DNA of 64,000 nucleotides from Haliotis asinina (GCF_037392515.1 NC_090285.1:2111501-2175500), one strand, 5' to 3'. Counted from the stretch's first letter, positions 1 through 8,565 are shown. Numbers and translations are program-made. The notes: generated by a model not told the origin, from the sequence alone.

Positions 1-41
1 CAACGAGGGTCTACAATCTACGAAGCACTGATAACAAATTG

Positions 42-50
42 TATTTAAAT
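42..50 (+). promoter_or_regulatory. TATA-like box TATTTAAAT upstream of Gly-GCC
   Basis: An AT-rich TATTTAAAT lies about 125 bp before the Gly-GCC gene at 175 and recurs at the same place in every unit (979-987 in the next one). It is too far from the gene for a normal TATA role in a type 2 Pol III promoter, so any function is uncertain. Confidence 0.3.
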
Positions 51-64
51 GAAGAGGACACTGC

Positions 65-72
65 ATTTGCAT
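65..72. promoter_or_regulatory. Octamer motif ATTTGCAT, 110 bp upstream of Gly-GCC
   Basis: ATTTGCAT is the exact complement of the octamer ATGCAAAT bound by POU-domain factors. It is kept in all units (1002-1009 in the next). Octamers are distal elements of snRNA and other gene-external Pol III promoters; the distance fits an enhancer role, but a chance 8-mer amplified with the unit is equally possible. Confidence 0.4.
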
Positions 73-174
73 CCATATGGAGTAAATGGACACGTCAACT
101 GAACACTTCCTCCTTGCCAGCTGTCTTCTTTAACTTAAGAATGAGAAGCTAAGAAAAGGCACAGTTAGTGTGAA

Positions 175-245
175 GCATCGGTGGTCTAGTGGTAGAATAC
201 TCGCCTGCCACGCGGGTGACCCGGGTTCGATTCCCGGTCGATGCA
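175..245 (+). tRNA. tRNA-Gly-GCC: tRNA-Gly (anticodon GCC), reference copy
   Basis: Delivers glycine at GGC and, by G34 wobble, GGU codons. The 71 nt fold as 7 bp acceptor (G7-U66 wobble), D arm, 5 bp anticodon stem with loop CTGCCAC (GCC at 34-36), four-base variable region TGAC, 5 bp T stem CCGGG/CCCGG and A73 as discriminator. No intron and no encoded CCA. The B box GGTTCGATTCC is perfect; the A box region reads TGGTCTAGTGG. D-stem pair 12-23 is C-A here, whereas the usual animal Gly-GCC has TTC in place of TCT. Base numbers in the entries below follow standard tRNA numbering. Tail T4-GG-T8. 47 of 77 copies in the window are identical to this one. Confidence 0.98.
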
Positions 246-250
246 CACTC

Positions 251-264
251 TTTTGGTTTTTTTT
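251..264 (+). terminator. Double Pol III T-run terminator of Gly-GCC (T4-GG-T8)
   Basis: Five bases after the tRNA come four T, then GG, then eight T. Four or more T on the sense strand stop RNA polymerase III, so the second run is a back-up. The spacing and lengths vary between copies (T4-GG-T8, T4-GGG-T7, T5-GGG-T7, T4-GGG-T8 and rarer forms) and act as a marker of copy lineage; the form is noted for each gene below as its tail. Confidence 0.9.
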
Positions 265-351
265 GCGCCTCTGGGGGTTGAAAAAGCGGCCTCCAAACGC
301 GTGTCTCCTGGTAAGAACACCTAGTCTGTGACGCAATGTGATTGTTGTCAG

Positions 352-391
352 TGATGTCACGTTTCTGTGACGTCAGGACATTGTGAGGTCA
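352..391. promoter_or_regulatory. Three TGANGTCA octamers at exact 16 bp steps (CRE-like cluster)
   Basis: TGATGTCA starts at 352, TGACGTCA at 368 and TGAGGTCA at 384. The middle one is the palindromic CRE/ATF consensus; the outer two differ only at the fourth base. A TGACGCAA (329-336) precedes and a TGAGTC (396-401) follows. The trio sits about 107 bp after Gly-GCC and recurs in each unit. Whether it drives the tRNAs, a Pol II transcript toward the TATA run at 406-414, or nothing, cannot be read from sequence. Confidence 0.5.
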
Positions 392-405
392 CAGGTGAGT
401 CTTTC

Positions 406-414
406 TATATATAT
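406..414. promoter_or_regulatory. TATATATAT run next to the CRE-like cluster
   Basis: A nine-base TA run lies 15 bp after the last TGANGTCA octamer. In nine-base-insertion units it often reads TATAGATAT instead. The CRE-then-TATA order points to the + strand, but no downstream transcript is recognisable. Confidence 0.3.
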
Positions 415-715
415 CAGAACGTTGGAATGAGAGAACGTGTCCATTTACATTGAAGTTGATGTAAGGACGGAATGTTGTGCAGCTTTTAGCATTGTCCCAC
501 AGCAATCGGTGTCAGGCTGTCAATGAAGCAGTAATACCGTCAGTTCTACGTTGGATTACACACAATATTTCACTTCACAGCATGGCTGAGATAACAGAAA
601 GTGTCCACAGCAAATTATATATATCAACATGATGTATAGTCATGGAGTAATTCATTTGTACTTTCTTCAGTCAGAGATGAACTCGACGTTTCTCTAGCTA
701 TGTTCCTGCAGGAAT

Positions 716-720
716 AAAAA
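716..720 (-). terminator. T5 Pol III terminator of Gly-TCC
   Basis: AAAAA on the + strand, two bases beyond the 3' end of the - strand gene, gives TTTTT in its transcript direction. No second T-run follows closely, unlike the Gly-GCC gene. Five T are kept in every copy, including the diverged one at 39657. Confidence 0.9.
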
Positions 721-722
721 GT

Positions 723-794
723 TGCGTCGGCCGGGAATCGAACCCGGATCGACTGCTTGGAAGGCAACCATGCTAACCTTTACACCACCGACGC
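723..794 (-). tRNA. tRNA-Gly-TCC: tRNA-Gly (anticodon TCC), reference copy
   Basis: Delivers glycine at GGA and GGG codons through U34. The 72 nt form a fully paired acceptor stem (GCGTCGG/CCGACGC), D stem GTGT/GCAT, anticodon stem GTTGC/GCAGT with TCC at 34-36, T stem CCGGG/CCCGG and A73. The A box region reads TGGTGTAAAGG and the B box GGTTCGATTCC. No intron, no encoded CCA. It points toward Gly-GCC at 175 (tail to tail) and away from the next one at 1112. Upstream flank class A (AGGATTGG); class H flanks in other units read AAGCTTTG. 59 of 65 copies are identical to this one. Confidence 0.98.
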
Positions 795-807
795 TGACCA
801 TGCTAGG

Positions 808-812
808 ATTGG
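808..812 (-). promoter_or_regulatory. Inverted CCAAT (ATTGG) 14 bp upstream of Gly-TCC, class A flank
   Basis: Present only in class A units, whose flank reads AGGATTGG. In class H units the same place reads AAGCTTTG and the motif is lost. A second ATTGG at 846-850 is present in all units. Confidence 0.35.
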
Positions 813-884
813 TTGAATAGGCATCTTAATGAAATTTGCTGATTGATTGGCCACGCTTCGAGGCACGCCACTAAACGAGACGGC

Positions 885-892
885 TTACGTCA
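885..892. promoter_or_regulatory. CRE-like TTACGTCA in the divergent spacer
   Basis: TTACGTCA (TGACGTAA on the - strand) is about 90 bp upstream of Gly-TCC and 220 bp upstream of the next Gly-GCC. Some units read ATACGTCA (before 3986, 13637, 14583 and 17417), which keeps the ACGTCA core. Confidence 0.4.
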
Positions 893-1111
893 CAAACTGA
901 ATGAAATTGGGCTTTGGAAATGTATTTCTGTCTTATGCAACGAGGGTCTACAATCTACGAAGCACTGATAACAAATTGTATTTAAATGAAGAGGACACTG
1001 CATTTGCATCCATATGGAGTAAATGGACACGTCAACTGAACACTTCCTCCTTGCCAGCTGTCTTCTTTAACTTAAGAATGAGAAGCTAAGAAAAGGCACT
1101 GTTAGTGTGAA

Positions 1112-1182
1112 GCATCGGTGGTCTAGTGGTAGAATACTCGCCTGCCACGCGGGTGACCCGGGTTCGATTCCCGGTCGATGCA
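1112..1182 (+). tRNA. tRNA-Gly-GCC: tRNA-Gly (GCC)
   Basis: Same bases as the 175 copy. Tail T4-GG-T8. Opens a 937 bp unit. Confidence 0.97.
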
Positions 1183-1659
1183 CACTCTTTTGGTTTTTTT
1201 TGCGCCTCTGGGGGTTGAAAAAGAGGCCTCCAAACGCGTGTCTCCTGGTAAGAACACCTAGTCTGTGACGCAATGTGATTGTTGTCAGTGATGTCACGTT
1301 TCTGTGACGTCAGGACATTGTGAGGTCACAGGTGAGTCTTTCTATATATATCAGAACGTTGGAATGAGAGAACGTGTCCATTTACATTGAAGTTGATGTA
1401 AGGACGGAATGTTGTGCAGCTTTTAGCATTGTCCCACAGCAATCGGTGTCAGGCTGTCAATGAAGCAGTAATACCGTCAGTTCTACCTTGGATTACACAC
1501 AATATTTCACTTCACAGCATGGCTGAGATAACAGAAAGTGTCCACAGCAAATTATATATATCAACATGATGTATAGTCATGGAGTAATTCATTTGTACTT
1601 TCTTCAGTCAGAGATGAACTCGACGTTTCTCTAGCTATGTTCCTGCAGGAATAAAAAGT

Positions 1660-1731
1660 TGCGTCGGCCGGGAATCGAACCCGGATCGACTGCTTGGAAG
1701 GCAACCATGCTAACCTTTACACCACCGACGC
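1660..1731 (-). tRNA. tRNA-Gly-TCC: tRNA-Gly (TCC)
   Basis: Same bases as the 723 copy; class A flank. The spacer before it has C at 1487 where the previous unit has G at 550. Confidence 0.97.
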
Positions 1732-2048
1732 TGACCATGCTAGGATTGGTTGAATAGGCATCTTAATGAAATTTGCTGATTGATTGGCCACGCTTCGAGG
1801 CACGCCACTAAACGAGACGGCTTACGTCACAAACTGAATGAAATTGGGCTTTGGAAATGTATTTCTGTCTTATGCAACGAGGGTCTACAATCTACGAAGC
1901 ACTGATAACAAATTGTATTTAAATGAAGAGGACACTGCATTTGCATCCATATGGAGTAAATGGACACGTCAACTGAACACTTCCTCCTTGCCAGCTGTCT
2001 TCTTTAACTTAAGAATGAGAAGCTAAGAAAAGGCACTGTTAGTGTGAA

Positions 2049-2119
2049 GCATCGGTGGTCTAGTGGTAGAATACTCGCCTGCCACGCGGGTGACCCGGTT
2101 TCGATTCCCGGTCGATGCA
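2049..2119 (+). tRNA. tRNA-Gly-GCC: tRNA-Gly (GCC), G53T variant
   Basis: First gene of a three-gene unit. G53T breaks T-stem pair 53-61 and alters the B box (GTTTCGATTCC), so transcription and folding may be weakened. The same variant recurs at 24228, 27420, 33989, 35200, 37623 and 43795. Tail T4-GG-T8. Confidence 0.82.
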
Positions 2120-2321
2120 CACTCTTTTGGTTTTTTTTGCGCCTCTGGGGGTTGAAAAAGAGGCCTCCAAACGCGTGTCTCCTGGAAAGAACACCTAGTC
2201 TGTGACGCAATGTGATTGTTGTCAGTGATGTCACGTTTCTGTCAACTGAACACTTCCTCCTTGCCAGCTGTCTTCTTTAACTTAAGAATGAGAAGCTAAG
2301 AAAAGGCACTGTTAGTGTGAA

Positions 2322-2392
2322 GCATCGGTGGTCTAGTGGTAGAATACTCGCCTGCCACGCGGGTGACCCGGGTTCGATTCCCGGTCGATGCA
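2322..2392 (+). tRNA. tRNA-Gly-GCC: tRNA-Gly (GCC), second gene of a three-gene unit
   Basis: Consensus body inside the duplicated 274 bp block, 202 bp after the first Gly-GCC. Its tail T5-GGG-T7 differs from that of its partner, so the two blocks came from different lineages. Confidence 0.97.
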
Positions 2393-2870
2393 CACTCTTT
2401 TTGGGTTTTTTTGCGCCTCTGGGGGTTGAAAAAGAGGCCTCCAAACGCGTGTCTCCTGGTAAGAACACCTAGTCTGTGACGCAATGTGATTGTTGTCAGT
2501 GATGTCACGTTTCTGTGACGTCAGGACATTGTGAGCTCACAGGTGAGTCTTTCTATATATATCAGAACGTTGGAATGAGAGAACGTGTCCATTTACATTG
2601 AAGTTGATGTAAGGACGGAATGTTGTGCAGCTTTTAGCATTGTCCCACAGCAATCGGTGTCAGGCTGTCAATGAAGCAGTAATACCGTCAGTTCTACGTT
2701 GGATTACACACAATATTTCACTTCACAGCATGGCTGAGATAACAGAAAGTGTCCACAGCAAATTATATATATCAACATGATGTATAGTCATGGAGTAATT
2801 CATTTGTACTTTCTTCAGTCAGAGATGAACTCGACGTTTCTCTAGCTATGTTCCTGCAGGAATAAAAAGT

Positions 2871-2942
2871 TGCGTCGGCCGGGAATCGAACCCGGATCGA
2901 CTGCTTGGAAGGCAACCATGCTAACCTTTACACCACCGACGC
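2871..2942 (-). tRNA. tRNA-Gly-TCC: tRNA-Gly (TCC)
   Basis: Consensus; class A flank; closes the first three-gene unit. Confidence 0.97.
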
Positions 2943-3259
2943 TGACCATGCTAGGATTGGTTGAATAGGCATCTTAATGAAATTTGCTGATTGATTGGCC
3001 ACGCTTCGAGGCACGCCACTAAACGAGACGGCTTACGTCACAAACTGAATGAAATTGGGCTTTGGAAATGTATTTCTGTCTTATGCAACGAGGGTCTACA
3101 ATCTACGAAGCACTGATAACAAATTGTATTTAAATGAAGAGGACACTGCATTTGCATCCATATGGAGTAAATGGACACGTCAACTGAACACTTCCTCCTT
3201 GCCAGCTGTCTTCTTTAACTTAAGAATGAGAAGCTAAGAAAAGGCACTGTTAGTGTGAA

Positions 3260-3330
3260 GCATCGGTGGTCTAGTGGTAGAATACTCGCCTGCCACGCGG
3301 GTGACCCGGGTTCGATTCCCGGTCGATGCA
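3260..3330 (+). tRNA. tRNA-Gly-GCC: tRNA-Gly (GCC)
   Basis: Consensus. Tail T4-GG-T8. Confidence 0.97.
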
Positions 3331-3807
3331 CACTCTTTTGGTTTTTTTTGCGCCTCTGGGGGTTGAAAAAGAGGCCTCCAAACGCGTGTCTCCTGGTAAG
3401 AACACCTAGTCTGTGACGCAATGTGATTGTTGTCAGTGATGTCACGTTTCTGTGACGTCAGGACATTGTGAGGTCACAGGTGAGTCTTTCTATATATATC
3501 AGAACGTTGGAATGAGAGAACGTGTCCATTTACATTGAAGTTGATGTAAGGACGGAATGTTGTGCAGCTTTTAGCATTGTCCCACAGCAATCGGTGTCAG
3601 GCTGTCAATGAAGCAGTAATACCGTCAGTTCTACCTTGGATTACACACAATATTTCACTTCACAGCATGGCTGAGATAACAGAAAGTGTCCACAGCAAAT
3701 TATATATATCAACATGATGTATAGTCATGGAGTAATTCATTTGTACTTTCTTCAGTCAGAGATGAACTCGACGTTTCTCTAGCTATGTTCCTGCAGGAAT
3801 AAAAAGT

Positions 3808-3879
3808 TGCGTCGGCCGGGAATCGAACCCGGATCGACTGCTTGGAAGGCAACCATGCTAACCTTTACACCACCGACGC
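3808..3879 (-). tRNA. tRNA-Gly-TCC: tRNA-Gly (TCC)
   Basis: Consensus; class A flank; upstream CRE-like site reads ATACGTCA. Confidence 0.97.
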
Positions 3880-4196
3880 TGACCATGCTAGGATTGGTTG
3901 AATAGGCATCTTAATGAAATTTGCTGATTGATTGGCCACGCTTCGAGGCACGCCACTAAACGAGACGGCATACGTCACAAACTGAATGAAATTGGGCTTT
4001 GGAAATGTATTTCTGTCTTATGCAACGAGGGTCTACAATCTACGAAGCACTGATAACAAATTGTATTTAAATGAAGAGGACACTGCATTTGCATCCATAT
4101 GGAGTAAATGGACACGTCAACTGAACACTTCCTCCTTGCCAGCTGTCTTCTTTAACTTAAGAATGAGAAGCTAAGAAAAGGCACTGTTAGTGTGAA

Positions 4197-4267
4197 GCAT
4201 CGGTGGTCTAGTGGTAGAATACTCGCCTGCCACGCGGGTGACCCGGGTTCGATTCCCGGTCGATGCA
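4197..4267 (+). tRNA. tRNA-Gly-GCC: tRNA-Gly (GCC)
   Basis: Consensus. Tail T5-GGG-T7, followed by GCTCC instead of GCGCC. Confidence 0.97.
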
Positions 4268-4745
4268 CACTCTTTTTGGGTTTTTTTGCTCCTCTGGGGG
4301 TTGAAAAAGATGCCTCCAAACGCGTGTCTCCTGGTAAGAACACCTAGTCTGTGACGCAATGTGATTGTTGTCAGTGATGTCACGTTTCTGTGACGTCAGG
4401 ACATTGTGAGGTCACAGGTGAGTCTTTCTATATATATCAGAACGTTGGAATGAGAGAACGTGTCCATTTACATTGAAGTTGATGTAAGGACGGAATGTTG
4501 TGCAGCTTTTAGCATTGTCCCACAGCAATCGGTGTCAGGCTGTCAATGAAGCAGTAATACCGTCAGTTCTACGTTGGATTACACACAATATTTCACTTCA
4601 CAGCATGGCTGAGATAACAGAAAGTGTCCACAGCAAATTATATATATCAACATGATGTATAGTCATGGAGTAATTCATTTGTACTTTCTTCAGTCAGAGA
4701 TGAACTCGACGTTTCTCTAGCTATGTTCCTGCAGGAATAAAAAGT

Positions 4746-4817
4746 TGCGTCGGCCGCGAATCGAACCCGGATCGACTGCTTGGAAGGCAACCATGCTAAC
4801 CTTTACACCACCGACGC
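4746..4817 (-). tRNA. tRNA-Gly-TCC: tRNA-Gly (TCC), C62G variant
   Basis: A single change, C62G, gives a G-G clash with G52 in the T stem and spoils the last base of the B box. The only copy with this change; probably impaired. Class A flank. Confidence 0.75.
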
Positions 4818-5134
4818 TGACCATGCTAGGATTGGTTGAATAGGCATCTTAATGAAATTTGCTGATTGATTGGCCACGCTTCGAGGCACGCCACTAAACG
4901 AGACGGCTTACGTCACAAACTGAATGAAATTGGGCTTTGGAAATGTATTTCTGTCTTATGCAACGAGGGTCTACAATCTACGAAGCACTGATAACAAATT
5001 GTATTTAAATGAAGAGGACACTGCATTTGCATCCATATGGAGTAAATGGACACGTCAACTGAACACTTCCTCCTTGCCAGCTGTCTTCTTTAACTTAAGA
5101 ATGGGAAGCTAAGAAAAGGCACTGTTAGTGTGAA

Positions 5135-5205
5135 GCATCGGTGGTCTAGTGGTAGAATACTCGCCTGCCACGCGGGTGACCCGGGTTCGATTCCCGGTCG
5201 ATGCA
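5135..5205 (+). tRNA. tRNA-Gly-GCC: tRNA-Gly (GCC)
   Basis: Consensus; AATGGGAAGC upstream flank. Tail T4-GG-T8. Confidence 0.97.
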
Positions 5206-5682
5206 CACTCTTTTGGTTTTTTTTGCGCCTCTGGGGGTTGAAAAAGAGGCCTCCAAACGCGTGTCTCCTGGTAAGAACACCTAGTCTGTGACGCAATGTG
5301 ATTGTTGTCAGTGATGTCACGTTTCTGTGACGTCAGGACATTGTGAGCTCACAGGTGAGTCTTTCTATATATATCAGAACGTTGGAATGAGAGAACGTGT
5401 CCATTTACATTGAAGTTGATGTAAGGACGGAATGTTGTGCAGCTTTTAGCATTGTCCCACAGCAATCGGTGTCAGGCTGTCAATGAAGCAGTAATACCGT
5501 CAGTTCTACCTTGGATTACACACAATATTTCACTTCACAGCATGGCTGAGATAACAGAAAGTGTCCACAGCAAATTATATATATCAACATGATGTATAGT
5601 CATGGAGTAATTCATTTGTACTTTCTTCAGTCAGAGATGAACTCGACGTTTCTCTAGCTATGTTCCTGCAGGAATAAAAAGT

Positions 5683-5754
5683 TGCGTCGGCCGGGAATCG
5701 AACCCGGATCGACTGCTTGGAAGGCAACCATGCTAACCTTTAAACCACCGACGC
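5683..5754 (-). tRNA. tRNA-Gly-TCC: tRNA-Gly (TCC), G12T variant
   Basis: G12T breaks D-stem pair 12-23. Shared only with the next copy at 6620, so the change spread by local duplication or conversion. Class A flank. Confidence 0.83.
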
Positions 5755-6071
5755 TGACCATGCTAGGATTGGTTGAATAGGCATCTTAATGAAATTTGCT
5801 GATTGATTGGCCACGCTTCGAGGCACGCCACTAAACGAGACGGCTTACGTCACAAACTGAATGAAATTGGGCTTTGGAAATGTATTTCTGTCTTATGCAA
5901 CGAGGGTCTACAATCTACGAAGCACTGATAACAAATTGTATTTAAATGAAGAGGACACTGCATTTGCATCCATATGGAGTAAATGGACACGTCAACTGAA
6001 CACTTCCTCCTTGCCAGCTGTCTTCTTTAACTTAAGAATGAGAAGCTAAGAAAAGGCACTGTTAGTGTGAA

Positions 6072-6142
6072 GCATCGGTGGTCTAGTGGTAGAATACTCG
6101 CCTGCCACGCGGGTGACCCGGGTTCGATTCCCGGTCGATGCA
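6072..6142 (+). tRNA. tRNA-Gly-GCC: tRNA-Gly (GCC)
   Basis: Consensus. Tail T4-GGG-T7. Confidence 0.97.
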
Positions 6143-6619
6143 CACTCTTTTGGGTTTTTTTGCGCCTCTGGGGGTTGAAAAAGAGGCCTCCAAACGCGTG
6201 TCTCCTGGTAAGAACACCTAGTCTGTGACGCAATGTGATTGTTGTCAGTGATGTCACGTTTCTGTGACGTCAGGACATTGTGAGGTCACAGGTGAGTCTT
6301 TCTATATATATCAGAACGTTGGAATGAGAGAACGTGTCCATTTACATTGAAGTTGATGTAAGGACGGAATGTTGTGCAGCTTTTAGCATTGTCCCACAGC
6401 AATCGGTGTCAGGCTGTCAATGAAGCAGTAATACCGTCAGTTCTACGTTGGATTACACACAATATTTCACTTCACAGCATGGCTGAGATAACAGAAAGTG
6501 TCCACAGCAAATTATATATATCAACATGATGTATAGTCATGGAGTAATTCATTTGTACTTTCTTCAGTCAGAGATGAACTCGACGTTTCTCTAGCTATGT
6601 TCCTGCAGGAATAAAAAGT

Positions 6620-6691
6620 TGCGTCGGCCGGGAATCGAACCCGGATCGACTGCTTGGAAGGCAACCATGCTAACCTTTAAACCACCGACGC
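6620..6691 (-). tRNA. tRNA-Gly-TCC: tRNA-Gly (TCC), G12T variant
   Basis: Same G12T as its neighbour at 5683. Last class A flank of the left block. Confidence 0.83.
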
Positions 6692-7008
6692 TGACCATGC
6701 TAGGATTGGTTGAATAGGCATCTTAATGAAATTTGCTGATTGATTGGCCACGCTTCGAGGCACGCCACTAAACGAGACGGCTTACGTCACAAACTGAATG
6801 AAATTGGGCTTTGGAAATGTATTTCTGTCTTATGCAACGAGGGTCTACAATCTACGAAGCACTGATAACAAATTGTATTTAAATGAAGAGGACACTGCAT
6901 TTGCATCCATATGGAGTAAATGGACACGTCAACTGAACACTTCCTCCTTGCCAGCTGTCTTCTTTAACTTAAGAATGAGAAGCTAAGAAAAGGCACTGTT
7001 AGTGTGAA

Positions 7009-7079
7009 GCATCGGTGGTCTAGTGGTAGAATACTCGCCTGCCACGCGGGTGACCCGGGTTCGATTCCCGGTCGATGCA
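7009..7079 (+). tRNA. tRNA-Gly-GCC: tRNA-Gly (GCC)
   Basis: Consensus. Tail T4-GGG-T7. Confidence 0.97.
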
Positions 7080-7556
7080 CACTCTTTTGGGTTTTTTTGC
7101 GCCTCTGGGGGTTGAAAAAGAGGCCTCCAAACGCGTGTCTCCTGGTAAGAACACCTAGTCTGTGACGCAATGTGATTGTTGTCAGTGATGTCACGTTTCT
7201 GTGACGTCAGGACATTGTGAGGTCACAGGTGAGTCTTTCTATATATATCAGAACGTTGGAATGAGAGAACGTGTCCATTTACATTGAAGTTGATGTAAGG
7301 ACGGAATGTTGTGCAGCTTTTAGCATTGTCCCACAGCAATCGGTGTCAGGCTGTCAATGAAGCAGTAATACCGTCAGTTCTACGTTGGATTACACACAAT
7401 ATTTCACTTCACAGCATGGCTGAGATAACAGAAAGTGTCCACAGCAAATTATATATATCAACATGATGTATAGTCATGGAGTAATTCATTTGTACTTTCT
7501 TCAGTCAGAGATGAACTCGACGTTTCTCTAGCTATGTTCCTGCAGGAATAAAAAGT

Positions 7557-7628
7557 TGCGTCGGCCGGGAATCGAACCCGGATCGACTGCTTGGAAGGCA
7601 ACCATGCTAACCTTTACACCACCGACGC
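7557..7628 (-). tRNA. tRNA-Gly-TCC: tRNA-Gly (TCC)
   Basis: Consensus; first class H flank in the window, with CTTGATG in place of CTTAATG. Confidence 0.97.
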
Positions 7629-7945
7629 TGACCATGCTAAGCTTTGTTGAATAGGCATCTTGATGAAATTTGCTGATTGATTGGCCACGCTTCGAGGCAC
7701 GCCACTAAACGAGACGGCTTACGTCACAAACTGAATGAAATTGGGCTTTGGAAATGTATTTCTGTCTTATGCAACGAGGGTCTACAATCTACGATGCACT
7801 GAAAACAAATTGTATTTAAATGAAGAGGACACTGCATTTGCATCCATATGGAGTAAATGGACACGTCAACTGAACACTTCCTCCTTGCCAGCTGTCTTCT
7901 TTAACTTAAGAATGAGAAGCTAAGAAAAGGCACTGTTAGTGTGAA

Positions 7946-8016
7946 GCATCGGTGGTCTAGTGGTAGAATACTCGCCTGCCACGCGGGTGACCCGGGTTCG
8001 ATTCCCGGTCGATGCA
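7946..8016 (+). tRNA. tRNA-Gly-GCC: tRNA-Gly (GCC)
   Basis: Consensus body; downstream CACAATC replaces CACACTC, as at 11028. Tail T4-GGG-T7. Confidence 0.97.
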
Positions 8017-8493
8017 CAATCTTTTGGGTTTTTTTGCGCCTCTGGGGGTTGAAAAAGAGGCCTCCAAACGCGTGTCTCCTGGTAAGAACACCTAGTCTGT
8101 GACGCAATGTGATTGTTGTCAGTGATGTCACGTTTCTGTGACGTCAGGACATTGTGAGGTCACAGGTGAGTCTTTCTATATATATCAGAACGTTGGAATG
8201 AGAGAACGTGTCCATTTACATTGAAGTTGATGTAAGGACGGAATGTTGTGCAGCTTTTAGCATTGTCCCACAGCAATCGGTGTCAGGCTGTCAATGAAGC
8301 AGTAATACCGTCAGTTCTACCTTGGATTACACACAATATTTCACTTCACAGCATGGCTGAGATAACAGAAAGTGTCCACAGCAAATTATATATATCAACA
8401 TGATGTATAGTCATGGAGTAATTCATTTGTACTTTCTTCAGTCAGAGATGAACTCGACGTTTCTCTAGCTATGTTCCTGCAGGAATAAAAAGT

Positions 8494-8565
8494 TGCGTCG
8501 GCCGGGAATCGAACCCGGATCGACTGCTTGGAAGGCAACCATGCTAACCTTTACACCACCGACGC
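8494..8565 (-). tRNA. tRNA-Gly-TCC: tRNA-Gly (TCC)
   Basis: Consensus; class H flank. Confidence 0.97.

Larger units (their letters stand above)
246..722. other. Convergent spacer between the 3' ends of Gly-GCC and Gly-TCC, 477 bp
   Basis: Holds the Gly-GCC terminator, a TGACGCAA (329-336), three TGANGTCA octamers (352-391), TATATATAT (406-414), TTATATATAT (615-624) and the Gly-TCC terminator (716-720). I see no tRNA, snRNA or snoRNA fold in it. The equivalent spacer in every unit holds the same elements, apart from three-gene units where the first Gly-GCC is followed by a shortened 199-203 bp spacer without the octamer trio and the TATA-like runs. Confidence 0.85.
175..1111. repeat. Model unit of the array, 937 bp
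   Basis: This is the first complete unit and serves as the reference for the others. Order: Gly-GCC (+), convergent spacer of 477 bp, Gly-TCC (-), divergent spacer of 317 bp, next Gly-GCC. No other RNA gene or protein gene is recognised inside it. Confidence 0.97.
795..1111. other. Divergent spacer between the 5' ends of Gly-TCC and the next Gly-GCC, 317 bp
   Basis: Shared upstream region of both genes. It holds inverted CCAAT motifs (808-812 and 846-850), TTACGTCA (885-892), TATTTAAAT (979-987) and ATTTGCAT (1002-1009). A 62-codon open frame crosses 901-1089 but shows no sign of being a gene. All later divergent spacers carry the same content. Confidence 0.85.
1970..2516. repeat. Tandem duplication of a 273/274 bp block carrying Gly-GCC
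   Basis: The block from CAACTGAAC to TTTCTGT occurs at 1970-2242 and again at 2243-2516, giving a three-gene unit. At the junction TTTCTGT runs straight into CAACTGAAC, joining spacer DNA to the Gly-GCC upstream flank with GT as shared microhomology. The same junction appears in all 12 three-gene units, so they descend from one event. Confidence 0.95.

Noticed and set aside
65-80. SRF-type CArG box at CCATATGG
   Set aside because: Only four A/T bases lie between CC and GG; the CArG box needs six.
601-700. Possible C/D snoRNA in the convergent spacer (ATGATG and CAGTCAGAGATGA)
   Set aside because: The box-like matches are loose, lack a proper C-D pair with a closing stem, and fall in random-looking sequence.
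901-1089. Repeated 62-codon + strand open frame (MKLGFGNV...) upstream of nearly every Gly-GCC
   Set aside because: It lies in the divergent tRNA spacer, resembles no protein family I know, changes among units alter residues as often as not, and it is disrupted in the 14 bp insertion units (16466 and 19300). Its conservation follows from array homogeneity.
1067-1297. Repeated 61-166 codon - strand open frames containing HRPGIEPGSPAW
   Set aside because: These are antisense translations of the Gly-GCC gene and its flanks; RPGIEPGS is the usual antisense reading of a T arm. The longest (8838-9338) only bridges two gene copies of a three-gene unit.
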